Both the position numbers and the translations under genes were made by a program. Shown one piece after another: positions 6,531 to 14,126 of a stretch of 27,702 nucleotides of DNA. The notes beneath the pieces were generated by a model that had not been told where the DNA came from, did not search any database, and saw only the letters and a program-made list of their open reading frames with translations. How positions within the stretch are numbered: position 1 is the first letter of the stretch; each line of letters starts with the position of its first letter. The stretch comes from UBA4923 sp964606165 (GTDB lineage: Bacteria; Bacillota; Clostridia; Saccharofermentanales; DTU023): assembly GCA_964606165.1 (NCBI GenBank), contig CAZSFQ010000019.1, forward strand, positions 1 through 27,702, given 5' to 3'.

Positions 6531-7610
6531 TCAGTCCTGGTAGCGGGGAACCGTCGTTGTCCATCCGTGCGTGTCGGGGAGACGCTGACGCTGGATTCCT
6601 ACCAGCTCCTCATAGAACATCAGTGAAACGGGGCCAATTGCGAAATCATTGAGGATCATGGTCCTCTCATTCCAGGCCAATTCACCGACCGGTGAAATAA
6701 CAGCGGCTGTCCCCGTTCCAAAGGCTTCCGTGAGTAGCCCCTTGTCATAGGCGTCAAAAAGAAAATCAACGGCTACACGGTCTTCCACAACTTCCAGGCC
6801 CTTTTCTTTAGCCAGGGTCAGAACTGAATTACGCGTGATGCCGGGCAGAATGGTATCGCCAAGCTCAGAAGTGACGATTTTGCCGTCGATGACAAACATC
6901 ATATTCATGGCGCCCACTTCCTGGACGTATCGCTGTTCCCGTCCGTCGAGCCAGAGTACTTCGTTGAAGCCTTCCTGTTTGGCCCGGTAGGAGGCTTTGA
7001 AACTGGCCGCGTAATTGCCGCCCGTCTTGGCTCGTCCCACGCCGCCCTTGACTGCCCGGACATGGCGGGTTTCAATGCGGATCCGGATGGGCTTCATGCC
7101 TTGTTGGTAATAGGTTCCGGTCGGCGAGCAGATAATAAAATAAATGAAACGTGTCGCCGTTTGGGCGCCCAGGCTGGTTCCGTCCGCGATCATGGCAGGC
7201 CGCAGATAAAGAGAAGTCCCCTCACTTTTGGGCACCCAGTCGCGGTCCAGATCTACCAATCTGTTGATGGCCTCCACCTGCAGGTCCACGTCGATGGCAG
7301 GCATACACATACGGTCGGCGCTCCTGTTCATCCGCAGGGCGTTGTCCCTGATGCGAAAAAGGCCGATCTCCCCGTTATCCAGGGCATAGGCCTTGGCCCC
7401 CTCAAAGATCTCCTGCGCATAATGGAAAACGGGCGAGGCGGGGTCGAGCGCAATCTTCTGGTAGGGCACGATACGCGGATCAAACCATCCACTGTCCGCT
7501 TCATGTTCGACTACAAACATGTGATCGCTGAAGGTTCGGGCAAAACCCAGGTTGTTCTCATCTTCCGGTTTCGGTTTCGGACATTGCGTTTTGGTGACAG
7601 TGATCTTCAT
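6531..7610 (-). CDS. ilvE: Branched-chain amino acid aminotransferase
   Basis: This PLP enzyme exchanges the amino group of leucine, isoleucine or valine with 2-oxoglutarate. It is of the longer class-IV type (about 359 residues) related to eukaryotic BCAT. Visible signatures are FEGAKAYALDNGEIGLFR early on, the PLP lysine in GRAKTGGNYAAS (Lys195 from this start), EVGAMNMMFV, and the terminal TGTAAVISPVGEL motif. The ATG at 7610 is preferred because GAGAGG lies about seven bases upstream; a TTG two codons earlier is less likely. It is the last gene of the minus-strand operon, 58 bases after the oxidoreductase gamma gene. Its placement with a 2-oxoacid oxidoreductase and Ptb-Buk indicates catabolic use in branched-chain amino acid fermentation, although the reaction is reversible. 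Confidence 0.95.
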   Translation of the reverse strand: MKITVTKTQCPKPKPEDENNLGFARTFSDHMFVVEHEADSGWFDPRIVPYQKIALDPASPVFHYAQEIFEGAKAYALDNGEIGLFRIRDNALRMNRSADRMCMPAIDVDLQVEAINRLVDLDRDWVPKSEGTSLYLRPAMIADGTSLGAQTATRFIYFIICSPTGTYYQQGMKPIRIRIETRHVRAVKGGVGRAKTGGNYAASFKASYRAKQEGFNEVLWLDGREQRYVQEVGAMNMMFVIDGKIVTSELGDTILPGITRNSVLTLAKEKGLEVVEDRVAVDFLFDAYDKGLLTEAFGTGTAAVISPVGELAWNERTMILNDFAIGPVSLMFYEELVGIQRQRLPDTHGWTTTVPRYQD

Positions 7611-7668
7611 GGTCAATCCTCTCTCTCACGCCCAGTTGCTGTTTTCTCAGCTTCTCTTCTACTGTACA

Positions 7669-8211
7669 TTAATGGTCTGCGCACGCGGCACCTTGCTTGA
7701 GCGCCTCCTCGTTCAGTTCGACAAGATGCGCTTTTGGTCCGGTAAATAGCCGCGTCAACATGGCGACGATGGTGTCGTATTTCAAAAGTTTCGTTGCCTC
7801 GATAAAAGCGCCCAGCATGGCCATGTTGGCCACGCGCATATTGCCGATCGCGGACGCGATTTCCATGGAGGGGACATAAATGGCTCTCACATCCTCACGC
7901 TGGACTTCTCTTTGGATGATAGACGCGTTGACGAAGATGGTTCCTCCCTTTTTGACCTGGGTCTCAAACTTGTCCAGTGATGGCAGATTCATGGCGATCA
8001 GCTCACTTGGCTCCAGTACAATCGGTGAAATGATTTCAGTGTCAGCAATGACAACGCCGCAGTTCGCCGTACCCCCCCGCATCTCCGGGCCATAAGAGGG
8101 AAGCCAGCTGACGTTCATCCCTTCGGACATTCCCGCCTCAGCCAAGGTCAGGCCAATGGCCATGACGCCCTGGCCGCCGAAGCCGGAAATAAGGATTTCG
8201 TTATAAGCCAT
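7669..8211 (-). CDS. 2-oxoacid:ferredoxin oxidoreductase, gamma subunit
   Basis: This 180-residue subunit belongs to the gamma family of the pyruvate/2-oxoglutarate/2-oxoisovalerate ferredoxin oxidoreductases. It opens with ILISGFGGQGVMAIG and carries the typical SYGPEMRGGTANCGVVIAD block at about residues 39-57. The start at 8211 is supported by AAGGAGG eight bases upstream and by the one-base gap to the stop of the beta gene. In the complex this subunit closes the catalytic domain around the CoA and TPP sites. The operon supplies alpha, beta and delta subunits as separate genes. Linkage to ilvE, ptb and buk favours branched-chain 2-oxoacids (VOR-type), but sequence alone does not separate VOR from KGOR. 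Confidence 0.93.
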   Translation of the reverse strand: MAYNEILISGFGGQGVMAIGLTLAEAGMSEGMNVSWLPSYGPEMRGGTANCGVVIADTEIISPIVLEPSELIAMNLPSLDKFETQVKKGGTIFVNASIIQREVQREDVRAIYVPSMEIASAIGNMRVANMAMLGAFIEATKLLKYDTIVAMLTRLFTGPKAHLVELNEEALKQGAACADH

Positions 8212-8212
8212 C

Positions 8213-8962
8213 TCACGCCTCCTTTTTGGTGACGTCACGGAAGACGCCGAGCGGGAAGGCCGGAATCATGGTCTCATTCAGCCAGCCCAGGGCCTCGACC
8301 GGCGTCAATCCCCAGTTGGTCGGGCAGGTTGACAAGACTTCTACCATGGTGAAGCCGAGTCCCTCTTCCTGGATCTGAAAGGCCTTTTTGATGGCCCGTT
8401 TGGCTTTGGCGATGTGGGCCGGCGTCGTGACCGTGACACGTTCGATGTAGGCGGCGCCGTCAATGGTCGCAAGGAGCTCTGCCATTCGGATGGGCGCGCC
8501 GTAGTGCTCAAACGACCGGCCGAAAGGGGCGGTCGTTGCCTTCTGGCCCACCAGGGTCGTTGGCGCCATCTGTCCGCCCGTCATCCCGTAGACGGCGTTG
8601 TTGACAAAGATGGTTGTGATCTTTTCCCCGCGCATGGCGGCATGGACAATTTCAGCGGTGCCGATGGCGGCCAGGTCACCATCCCCCTGATAAGTGAATA
8701 CCGTCCGGTCGGGAAGAACGCGTTTGATGCCGGTCGCGACAGCCGGGGCGCGACCGTGAGCCGCTTCATGCATATCACAGTTGAAGTAGTCGTAGGCGAA
8801 GACAGAGCAGCCGACCGGAGCGACGCCGATCGATTTGCCGAGCACATCGAGTTCAACCAGGGTCTCGGCTACAAGTTTATGGATGACGCCATGCGTACAG
8901 CCGGGGCAGTAATGCATTTCGACATCGGTCAATCCTTTGGATTTTTCGTAGACAATGGCCAT
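8213..8962 (-). CDS. 2-oxoacid:ferredoxin oxidoreductase, beta subunit (TPP-binding)
   Basis: This 249-residue subunit carries the thiamine diphosphate site of the complex. The TPP motif runs from GDGD (residues 93-96) to the NN at 121-122 followed by YGMTGGQ. An N-terminal YCPGC with a further cysteine at 52 provides the ligands expected for a proximal 4Fe-4S cluster. The ATG at 8962 lies five bases after the stop of the alpha gene, and the TGA at 8213 is one base from the gamma start, showing tight coupling. The enzyme oxidatively decarboxylates a 2-oxoacid to acyl-CoA and reduces ferredoxin in the cytoplasm. Beta subunits of this type are shared by KGOR and VOR; the operon context favours branched-chain substrates. 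Confidence 0.95.
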   Translation of the reverse strand: MAIVYEKSKGLTDVEMHYCPGCTHGVIHKLVAETLVELDVLGKSIGVAPVGCSVFAYDYFNCDMHEAAHGRAPAVATGIKRVLPDRTVFTYQGDGDLAAIGTAEIVHAAMRGEKITTIFVNNAVYGMTGGQMAPTTLVGQKATTAPFGRSFEHYGAPIRMAELLATIDGAAYIERVTVTTPAHIAKAKRAIKKAFQIQEEGLGFTMVEVLSTCPTNWGLTPVEALGWLNETMIPAFPLGVFRDVTKKEA

Positions 8963-8967
8963 GGCTC

Positions 8968-10029
8968 TTACCTCCCCAGTGCTTTCTTGGCGGCGTCAGC
9001 CACCTCGCGGGGCGAAGGGATGACACCGCCGGCCTGACCGATGAAGGAGACGGGCTTCACGCCGTTGACGCCGATTCTGACATCGTCAACCATTTGTCCC
9101 GTACTCATCTCCACAGTGACAACTGCCTGGACGCTGTCCTGTGATGCCGCCTCATGGAGCGCGTCGTAAGGATAAGGCCAAACTGAAATGGGGCGGAAAA
9201 CACCGGCCTTGATCCCCTCTTCACCGAGGAGTCTGGCCGCCGCGCGGGCGAGCCTGGAGGGGGTCCCATAGGCTACAAAAAGGATTTCAGCGTCTTCGAG
9301 GTCATTGACACTGTATTTGATTTCATTTTCAATGATCTTCTTGTATTTCTCCTCCAGACGCTGGTTGTGCCGGTTGCAGGCATCAGGGTCGATAAAAAGC
9401 GAGTTGATGATATTGGGCGGCCGTTTCCCCTCTGTCCCCGTCGTAGCCCATGTTTTCTCAGGCAGGTCGGAAGCCGGGGTGTGTTTCCACTCAACAGGTT
9501 CCATCATCTGGCCGATCATGCCGTCAAGGAGCATCATGACGGGGATGCGGTACTGGTCTGCCAGGTCGAAAGCCTCCTGCATAAGATCGACGACCTCCTG
9601 GATGGTGGCAGGAGCCAGGACGATCAAGCGGTAATCACCATTGCCGCCGCCGCGCGTCGCCTGGAAGTAATCACCCTGAGCTGGCTGGATGGTACCAAGT
9701 CCCGGGCCGCCGCGCATGACATTGACAATGACAGCGGGCAGCTCCGCGCCGCACATGTAGGAGATCCCCTCCTGCTTCAGGCTGATGCCGGGTGATGAGG
9801 ACGAGGTCATGACGCGGGCGCCGGCGCCTGACGCGCCATACACCATATTGATGGCGGCGATTTCAGATTCGGACTGGAGAAAGACACCGCCCGCGTCAGC
9901 CATGTGAAGGGCCATGTATTCGGGTATCTCACTTTGCGGCGTGATGGGGTAGCCGAAATAGCATCTGCACCCCGCGCGGATGGCTGCTTCCGCGATTGCC
10001 TCGTTGCCTTTCCATAATTCTTTTGCCAT
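8968..10029 (-). CDS. 2-oxoacid:ferredoxin oxidoreductase, alpha subunit
   Basis: This 353-residue alpha subunit shows KGNEAIAEAAIRAGC at the N-terminus, the pyrimidine-binding signature GYPITPQSEIPE at about residues 26-37, the SSSSPGISL motif, and a C-terminal domain with EMSTGQMVDDVR. The ATG at 10029 is preceded by AGGAGG at about the right spacing; the longer open frame to 10107 overlaps the ferredoxin gene and is ignored. It lies 11 bases after the ferredoxin (delta) gene. Together with the ferredoxin, beta and gamma genes it makes a complete four-subunit enzyme. Substrate specificity is inferred from the operon to be 2-oxoisovalerate and its homologues. Confidence 0.94.
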   Translation of the reverse strand: MAKELWKGNEAIAEAAIRAGCRCYFGYPITPQSEIPEYMALHMADAGGVFLQSESEIAAINMVYGASGAGARVMTSSSSPGISLKQEGISYMCGAELPAVIVNVMRGGPGLGTIQPAQGDYFQATRGGGNGDYRLIVLAPATIQEVVDLMQEAFDLADQYRIPVMMLLDGMIGQMMEPVEWKHTPASDLPEKTWATTGTEGKRPPNIINSLFIDPDACNRHNQRLEEKYKKIIENEIKYSVNDLEDAEILFVAYGTPSRLARAAARLLGEEGIKAGVFRPISVWPYPYDALHEAASQDSVQAVVTVEMSTGQMVDDVRIGVNGVKPVSFIGQAGGVIPSPREVADAAKKALGR

Positions 10030-10040
10030 ACGGGCACCTC

Positions 10041-10253
10041 CTATAAACGCTCGACCGTGATAATGGAGTCCGGGCACATCCTGGCACAGTTGGCACAGGC
10101 GATGCACCGGTCCATCTCGACAATGGTCGCGGGGTGATATCCCTTTCGGTTGGTCACCGCTTCATCTAAAAATATAATTTTGACGGGACAGACGTGAACG
10201 CAAAGACCACAGCCCTTGCATCTGTCCTGCCGGAATGTTACGTTTCCAGCCAT
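10041..10253 (-). CDS. Two-[4Fe-4S] ferredoxin, delta subunit of the 2-oxoacid oxidoreductase
   Basis: This 70-residue protein has two complete CxxCxxCxxxC motifs, with cysteines 12, 15, 18, 22 and 50, 53, 56, 60, each followed by proline as is typical of 4Fe-4S clusters. It is the delta subunit that carries electrons from the TPP site towards free ferredoxin. Its start overlaps the last 16 bases of the preceding ATPase gene, and the alpha gene follows after 11 bases. The motif spacing is regular, so both clusters should be low-potential 4Fe-4S clusters. Confidence 0.94.
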   Translation of the reverse strand: MAGNVTFRQDRCKGCGLCVHVCPVKIIFLDEAVTNRKGYHPATIVEMDRCIACANCARMCPDSIITVERL

Positions 10254-10951
10254 GCAAAATGTCCTCCCTTTGTTTCACTCAGTTCCCACGGCTTGATCAT
10301 GTATAAATCAATCGGAAAAAAGGAGCCTTTCACCAGGCTCCTCAGTTCATCTTCAAATTTCCTTTCAGCGACGGTGTAAATGAGAGGCAGGTCAATAATA
10401 TCCGCGATTTCCGCCGCGAACTCGTCACCTCGTAAGATGTCTTCAGCTGTCGTTTCCCGCCCCAAATGACTGCTGTTAATGATGCCGGTTACCTTTTGCC
10501 TGCTTGTGGCTTCAGTTTGCCTCAAGTAAGCGATGGCCTTTTCCACTGTCGCGTTTTCAGGCCGGTTGCGGTTAACCAGGAACCAGAAATCGTGCGGTGT
10601 TTGATCGATCTGCGGCTTATAATAACCCAGAACACGGGCCCCGCCGGGATCACCGCCAAGGTCAATCACGGTCTGCCGGTCAGGGTCGCTGAAAACGGAC
10701 ATGATCCCCGGAGGTAAGGAAGGGGTGTCTGCCTTACCGGCGAGTGAGGTCACGTGAATGGTAACGCCTTCGCGCTCCAGTTCGTTTTTGCGTTCGATGG
10801 AGCGGAAATACGGGTTGACGATATCAAGGTCGACCAGGGCAACCTTACGGCCGTCACGGGCCATGGCAATAGCCAGGTTGACTGCGAATTCCGTTTTTCC
10901 AGTACCGTAATGGCCGGAAATGATGGTAATTTTCCGGTCAGGCAGTTTCAT
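10238..10951 (-). CDS. MinD/CobQ-type P-loop ATPase encoded within the oxidoreductase operon
   Basis: This 237-residue protein has a P-loop GHYGTGKTE at residues 13-21, a switch-like VALVDLDIVNPYFRS at about 38-51, and VIDLGGDPGGARVLG near 95-109. These place it with SIMIBI-class ATPases of the MinD/CobQ/CobB group. It lacks the KGG form of the ParA Walker A (it reads GTGKT). Its start overlaps the buk stop by four bases (ATGA) and its end overlaps the ferredoxin gene by 16 bases, so it is firmly part of the operon. Its role is not known; by analogy with related ATPases a part in iron-sulphur cluster delivery or assembly of the complex is possible, which is inference. Confidence 0.8.
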   Translation of the reverse strand: MKLPDRKITIISGHYGTGKTEFAVNLAIAMARDGRKVALVDLDIVNPYFRSIERKNELEREGVTIHVTSLAGKADTPSLPPGIMSVFSDPDRQTVIDLGGDPGGARVLGYYKPQIDQTPHDFWFLVNRNRPENATVEKAIAYLRQTEATSRQKVTGIINSSHLGRETTAEDILRGDEFAAEIADIIDLPLIYTVAERKFEDELRSLVKGSFFPIDLYMIKPWELSETKGGHFAWLET

Positions 10952-12030
10952 GGTCCAGGCTGCTTTCTTTGATAGGTTCGGATGGGGATACGTCCGGTCA
11001 AGGCATCCGTCGCTATTTCCGCCAGAGCCGCAAGCTCGTCTTCACCGGGGTAAACAATGACCGGCGCGATAAATTGCACGCGCCGGGTCACCCATTCTGT
11101 GATCCATGTGTCATAGGCAAGTCCGCCGGTGAGGATGACGGCGTCAACCTCTCCCTCAAGAACGGTCGCCGCCGCTCCAACTTCCTTTGCGACCTGGTAA
11201 GCCATGCCTTGAAGGATAAGACGGGCGTATTCGTCTCCCTGGGCGATACGGCCGTCGATGGCAACCGCGTCGCTGGTGCCAAGATAGGCGGTCAGGCCAC
11301 CCCTGCCGACGAAGGATTTTTTAAGTTCTTCAAGGGAATGGCGGCCTGAGTAACAGAGTTCCATGACGGAGAAAAGGGGCAGGCCCCCCGACCGCTCAGC
11401 CGAATAGGGGCCATCCCCGCCAAGCGCGTTGTTGACGTCGATGACCCTGCCCTTTCTGTGAGCTCCGACCGAGATGCCGCCTCCCATATGGGCGACCACC
11501 AGGTTAAGTTCTTCGTAAGGCTTATTCACTTTCTCAGCGTAGTGCCGGGCAACGGCTTTCTGGTTGAGGGCGTGAAAGATCGATATCCGCTCAATACCAG
11601 GCCAGCCCGAAAGCCGGGCCAGCGGTTCCATCTCATCGACAATAACCGGATCGGCAATGAAGGCTTTTAAACCGTAGCGTCCCGCGATGGCGGCGGCGAT
11701 AATGCCGCCCAGATTGCTGGCGTGAGATCCGTACCGGCAACTGGCAAGATCATCAATCATGTCACGGCTGACCTCATAGACACCGCCGTCCAGGGGGTGA
11801 AGAAGACCTCCCCTTCCGACGACCGCGTCAAAGGAAGCCATATCAATTTGCCGCTTTTCCAGCGCCTGGCAAATCAAAGCTTCCCTGACCGGTCTTTGGC
11901 TTGTAAGGTCGGGGAGGTCTGCAAATTCAGAAGCGTGCCGGATCGTTTCAGTAAATACAGCCTGGGAATTCTCGAAGACGCCAAACTTGGTCGATGTCGA
12001 TCCCGGATTGACAACCAGCAGCCTCAGCAT
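10948..12030 (-). CDS. buk: Butyrate kinase / branched-chain fatty acid kinase
   Basis: The enzyme transfers phosphate from butyryl-phosphate, or its branched homologues, to ADP. At 360 residues it has the family length. Acetokinase-family motifs are visible: the N-terminal NPGSTSTKFGVF, the phosphate-binding VVAHMGGGISVGAH near residues 178-191, GDGPYSAERSGGLP, and the C-terminal ILTGGLAYD. The ATG has AAAGGTG upstream and overlaps the ptb stop by seven bases. Co-transcription with an aminotransferase and a 2-oxoacid oxidoreductase suggests that isobutyryl-, isovaleryl- or 2-methylbutyryl-phosphate is the physiological substrate, with ATP made by substrate-level phosphorylation. Confidence 0.95.
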   Translation of the reverse strand: MLRLLVVNPGSTSTKFGVFENSQAVFTETIRHASEFADLPDLTSQRPVREALICQALEKRQIDMASFDAVVGRGGLLHPLDGGVYEVSRDMIDDLASCRYGSHASNLGGIIAAAIAGRYGLKAFIADPVIVDEMEPLARLSGWPGIERISIFHALNQKAVARHYAEKVNKPYEELNLVVAHMGGGISVGAHRKGRVIDVNNALGGDGPYSAERSGGLPLFSVMELCYSGRHSLEELKKSFVGRGGLTAYLGTSDAVAIDGRIAQGDEYARLILQGMAYQVAKEVGAAATVLEGEVDAVILTGGLAYDTWITEWVTRRVQFIAPVIVYPGEDELAALAEIATDALTGRIPIRTYQRKQPGP

Positions 12031-12944
12031 GAAACACCTTTTTTCAAGGCAGCCAGATAAAGCGCCAAAATGATGGAATTCAGTTTCGTTTTCTGGTCGT
12101 CGCTTCGGGAAGTAAGAATAACAGGCGCACTGGCCCCAATGACAAGGCCGGCGCCCGGCGAATCAGAAAGGAAGGAAAGTGCCTTGTACAGCACATTTCC
12201 CGCCTCGATATTGGGCATAAGGAGGATGTCGGGATTACCGGCGACCGGATCGGTGATCCCTTTATGCCGGGCTGACTCCGTGAAAAGCGCGTTATCCAGG
12301 GCGAGCGGACCACCGACGAGGCAAGCTCCGATTTCTCCCGCGCGGTTCAAACGAACCAGCTCAGCCGCGTCAATTGTCGCCTGCATGGCTTCATTGACCT
12401 GCTCGAGGGCGCAAACACAAGCAACATTGGGCCGGTCAATCCCCAGCAGCCGCATGACCTCCACCGCGTTCCCAATCAACTGTGTCTTTTTTTGGACATC
12501 CGGCGCGATATTCATGGCCGCGTCGGTCACGATGACGAAACGCCGGATTTTTTCAATGTAAAAGAGACCGATGTGCGATAGCAGTTCCCGGTCTCTTATT
12601 CCTGTTTCTTTATTTAATACGGCCTTGAGAAGCTCCGCTGTGCCAACAAGGCCCTTCATAATGGCGTCGGCGTCGCCCTGGCGTATTATTCGCACGGCCA
12701 GGCCGCAGGCTTCGACATCATCCGCTTCATCGATAAGAAGATAAGATTTGATATCGATTCCGTTTTGGCTTGAGATTTGGCAAATTCGTTCTTTATTCCC
12801 AATCAGGATGGGTGCGGCGATTTCCATTTGAACCGCCTCGTCGATCGCCCGCAATGCATCTGTGTCGTGCGCGGAGACGACGACAATGCGCTGGCGCCCC
12901 CTTTTTCGCACATCCTGACTCATGGCTGAAAATGACTGAATCAC
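12024..12944 (-). CDS. ptb: Phosphate butyryltransferase (phosphotransbutyrylase)
   Basis: The enzyme converts acyl-CoA plus phosphate to acyl-phosphate plus CoA, the step before the kinase. The 306-residue protein shows the phosphate acetyl/butyryltransferase fold signatures: DADAIMKGLVGTAELLKAVL, a VIVTDAAMNIAPD segment, AQ/N-rich helices, DILLMPNIEAGNVLYKAL, and the terminal PVILTSRSDDQKTKLNSIILA. A GTG at 12944 is chosen as start because AGAGGGG lies six bases upstream; a TTG at 12977 in the same frame has no site. It is the first gene of the eight-gene minus-strand operon. A promoter lies about 80 bases upstream. Confidence 0.94.
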   Translation of the reverse strand: MIQSFSAMSQDVRKRGRQRIVVVSAHDTDALRAIDEAVQMEIAAPILIGNKERICQISSQNGIDIKSYLLIDEADDVEACGLAVRIIRQGDADAIMKGLVGTAELLKAVLNKETGIRDRELLSHIGLFYIEKIRRFVIVTDAAMNIAPDVQKKTQLIGNAVEVMRLLGIDRPNVACVCALEQVNEAMQATIDAAELVRLNRAGEIGACLVGGPLALDNALFTESARHKGITDPVAGNPDILLMPNIEAGNVLYKALSFLSDSPGAGLVIGASAPVILTSRSDDQKTKLNSIILALYLAALKKGVSC

Positions 12945-13022
12945 AATGGTCCCCTCTTGTTCAGTCCGCACCGTCAATCATGATATTCACAGTGACAAAA
13001 ATGACGGTACCCTACAAAATTA

Positions 13023-13052
13023 AGTTTACTCTACTTGGCCAAAAGAGGTCAA
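13023..13052 (-). promoter_or_regulatory. Probable promoter of the ptb-buk-oxidoreductase-ilvE operon
   Basis: On the minus strand TTGACC (13052-13047) is followed after 18 bases by TAAACT (13028-13023). Transcription would start near 13016, giving a leader of about 70 bases before the GTG of ptb. The palindrome TTGGCCAA lies in the spacer (13035-13042). Both hexamers are good but not perfect matches. Confidence 0.5.
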
Positions 13053-13088
13053 ACCAAAATACGGACCGGAAAGATATGCACCAGGCTT

Positions 13089-13098
13089 TGGTCAACGT
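13089..13098. promoter_or_regulatory. GTCAAC-core site upstream of the ptb promoter
   Basis: TGGTCAACGT shares the GT-CA-AC core and nine of ten positions with the pattern TnGTCAACnA found twice between gntR and the PEP carboxykinase gene. It lies about 37 bases upstream of the ptb -35. It is a weak candidate operator for the neighbouring GntR regulator. Confidence 0.25.
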
Positions 13099-13126
13099 GA
13101 CTGGCGAAAAGTCTGGGAACTGTGAC

Positions 13127-13849
13127 TCAGATCTTTTTTCGAAGAATTTTATGTTCCATGACACCGTCTTTATAGTATTCCTGGCAATACATGACCACCT
13201 GATTGTCGATATTGTAGGCTGTTTCGTCCAAGTAGAGCAAGGGAGTGCCCACAGGAATTTCGAGCTTATGGCTTATGTCTGCATCAGCCAAGATTGGCTT
13301 GACTTCGGTTAAATCCATGACGACCTCCGTATTGCAGAAATGTTCAAGAAAATGGAAAATGGGAAGCGACAGATCTTCACGTGTATAGGAAAAATCCTTG
13401 ATAATTGAAAAAGAAATGTAGTCAATGCAAAAGATGGCTGGTGCACCATCCGCTGTAACAATCTTGGATGTCACCAGCACAGGTGTGGTCACTGATACCC
13501 CAAGTTTTTCTGCAATATGGGGGATATCGGTCCTCACTTCAACAGAGGTTAGAAGCATATCAGACTCATAGCCGGCGAGCCGAACCATGGTCATGAACTC
13601 AACTTCCAAGTCCAATCTCGTCTTCACGTCGACGACGTGGCGGTTGATCACAGTGCCGATGCCGCGGCGCCGCGTAATAAAGCCGTCTTGTTCGAGGACT
13701 GACAGCCCGTCACGTAACTGCGTCCGGCTTATTCCAAGTTCTGCTGCAAGCTCTGTTTCCGGCGGTAGTTTCTCTTCATAACGGCCGCTTCGGATATCCT
13801 CCAGCAGTACACTCCAGATACTTCTGCTGTCAAAAGAAAAATAATCCAA
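13127..13849 (-). CDS. GntR-family transcriptional regulator, HutC/UTRA type
   Basis: The N-terminal winged helix-turn-helix is plain: SIWSVLLEDIRSGRYEEKLPPETELAAELGISRTQLRDGLSVLEQDGFITRRRGIGTVI. The remaining 150 residues form a UTRA-like ligand-binding domain, ending with a typical PVGTPLLYLDETAYN block and QEYYKDG. A TTG at 13849 is preferred, giving 240 residues with the DNA-binding domain at the start and a purine-rich GGAGGGG upstream; the frame is open to a TTG at 13924. The gene lies between two operons, with the ptb operon downstream and PEP carboxykinase divergent, and probably controls one or both as well as itself. The ligand is unknown; an acyl-CoA, 2-oxoacid or amino acid would fit the neighbours. 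Confidence 0.88.
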   Translation of the reverse strand: MDYFSFDSRSIWSVLLEDIRSGRYEEKLPPETELAAELGISRTQLRDGLSVLEQDGFITRRRGIGTVINRHVVDVKTRLDLEVEFMTMVRLAGYESDMLLTSVEVRTDIPHIAEKLGVSVTTPVLVTSKIVTADGAPAIFCIDYISFSIIKDFSYTREDLSLPIFHFLEHFCNTEVVMDLTEVKPILADADISHKLEIPVGTPLLYLDETAYNIDNQVVMYCQEYYKDGVMEHKILRKKI

Positions 13850-13945
13850 TTTTGATTCCCCTCCGCCTCCTTCAGTCCATGCCCTTGTTGCCTTATTGAA
13901 TTGCCCGTTTTGGGAATAAGACAAATGAACCTAAGGAGAAATGTT

Positions 13946-13974
13946 ACTCTATACGAAAAGACCAAGATTGTCAA
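13946..13974 (-). promoter_or_regulatory. Promoter of the GntR regulator gene
   Basis: On the minus strand TTGACA (13974-13969) and TAGAGT (13951-13946) are separated by 17 bases. The -35 overlaps the palindrome TTGTCAACAA, so repression by a protein bound there would be direct. Confidence 0.5.
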
Positions 13975-13977
13975 CAA
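13968..13977. promoter_or_regulatory. Palindromic candidate GntR operator, copy 1
   Basis: TTGTCAACAA is an inverted repeat (TTGT-CA-ACAA) with the GT...AC core common to GntR-family operators. It covers the -35 of the gntR promoter. A second copy starts 33 bases away. Confidence 0.35.
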
Positions 13978-14000
13978 GAAAGTGCAAATCTTTGTTATCA

Positions 14001-14010
14001 TCGTCAACGA
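14001..14010. promoter_or_regulatory. Palindromic candidate GntR operator, copy 2
   Basis: TCGTCAACGA is an inverted repeat (TCGT-CA-ACGA) that shares the central GTCAAC with copy 1. The 33-base offset is close to three helical turns, so two dimers would sit on the same DNA face. Confidence 0.35.
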
Positions 14011-14090
14011 ATATTTCTCACTGGAGTGATAAGCTAAGAGCGAATCAGGCCCTTACAGCAAGTGGATAGTGCTACACTGATATGCAGGTG

Positions 14091-14109
14091 ATTATTAATA
14101 GTTAATAAT
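14091..14109. promoter_or_regulatory. Perfect 8-base inverted repeat just before the PEP carboxykinase ribosome binding site
   Basis: ATTATTAA (14091-14098) and TTAATAAT (14102-14109) are exact inverted repeats separated by TAG. The element ends 17 bases before the ATG and abuts AGAAGAGAGG. All-A/T arms make a weak RNA hairpin, so a protein-binding operator is the likelier role. The protein is unknown. Confidence 0.4.
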
Positions 14110-14126
14110 TAGAAGAGAGGTATCAC

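Noticed and set aside
7062..7700. 212-codon plus-strand frame inside ilvE
   Set aside because: It is an antisense shadow of the aminotransferase gene with no family resemblance.
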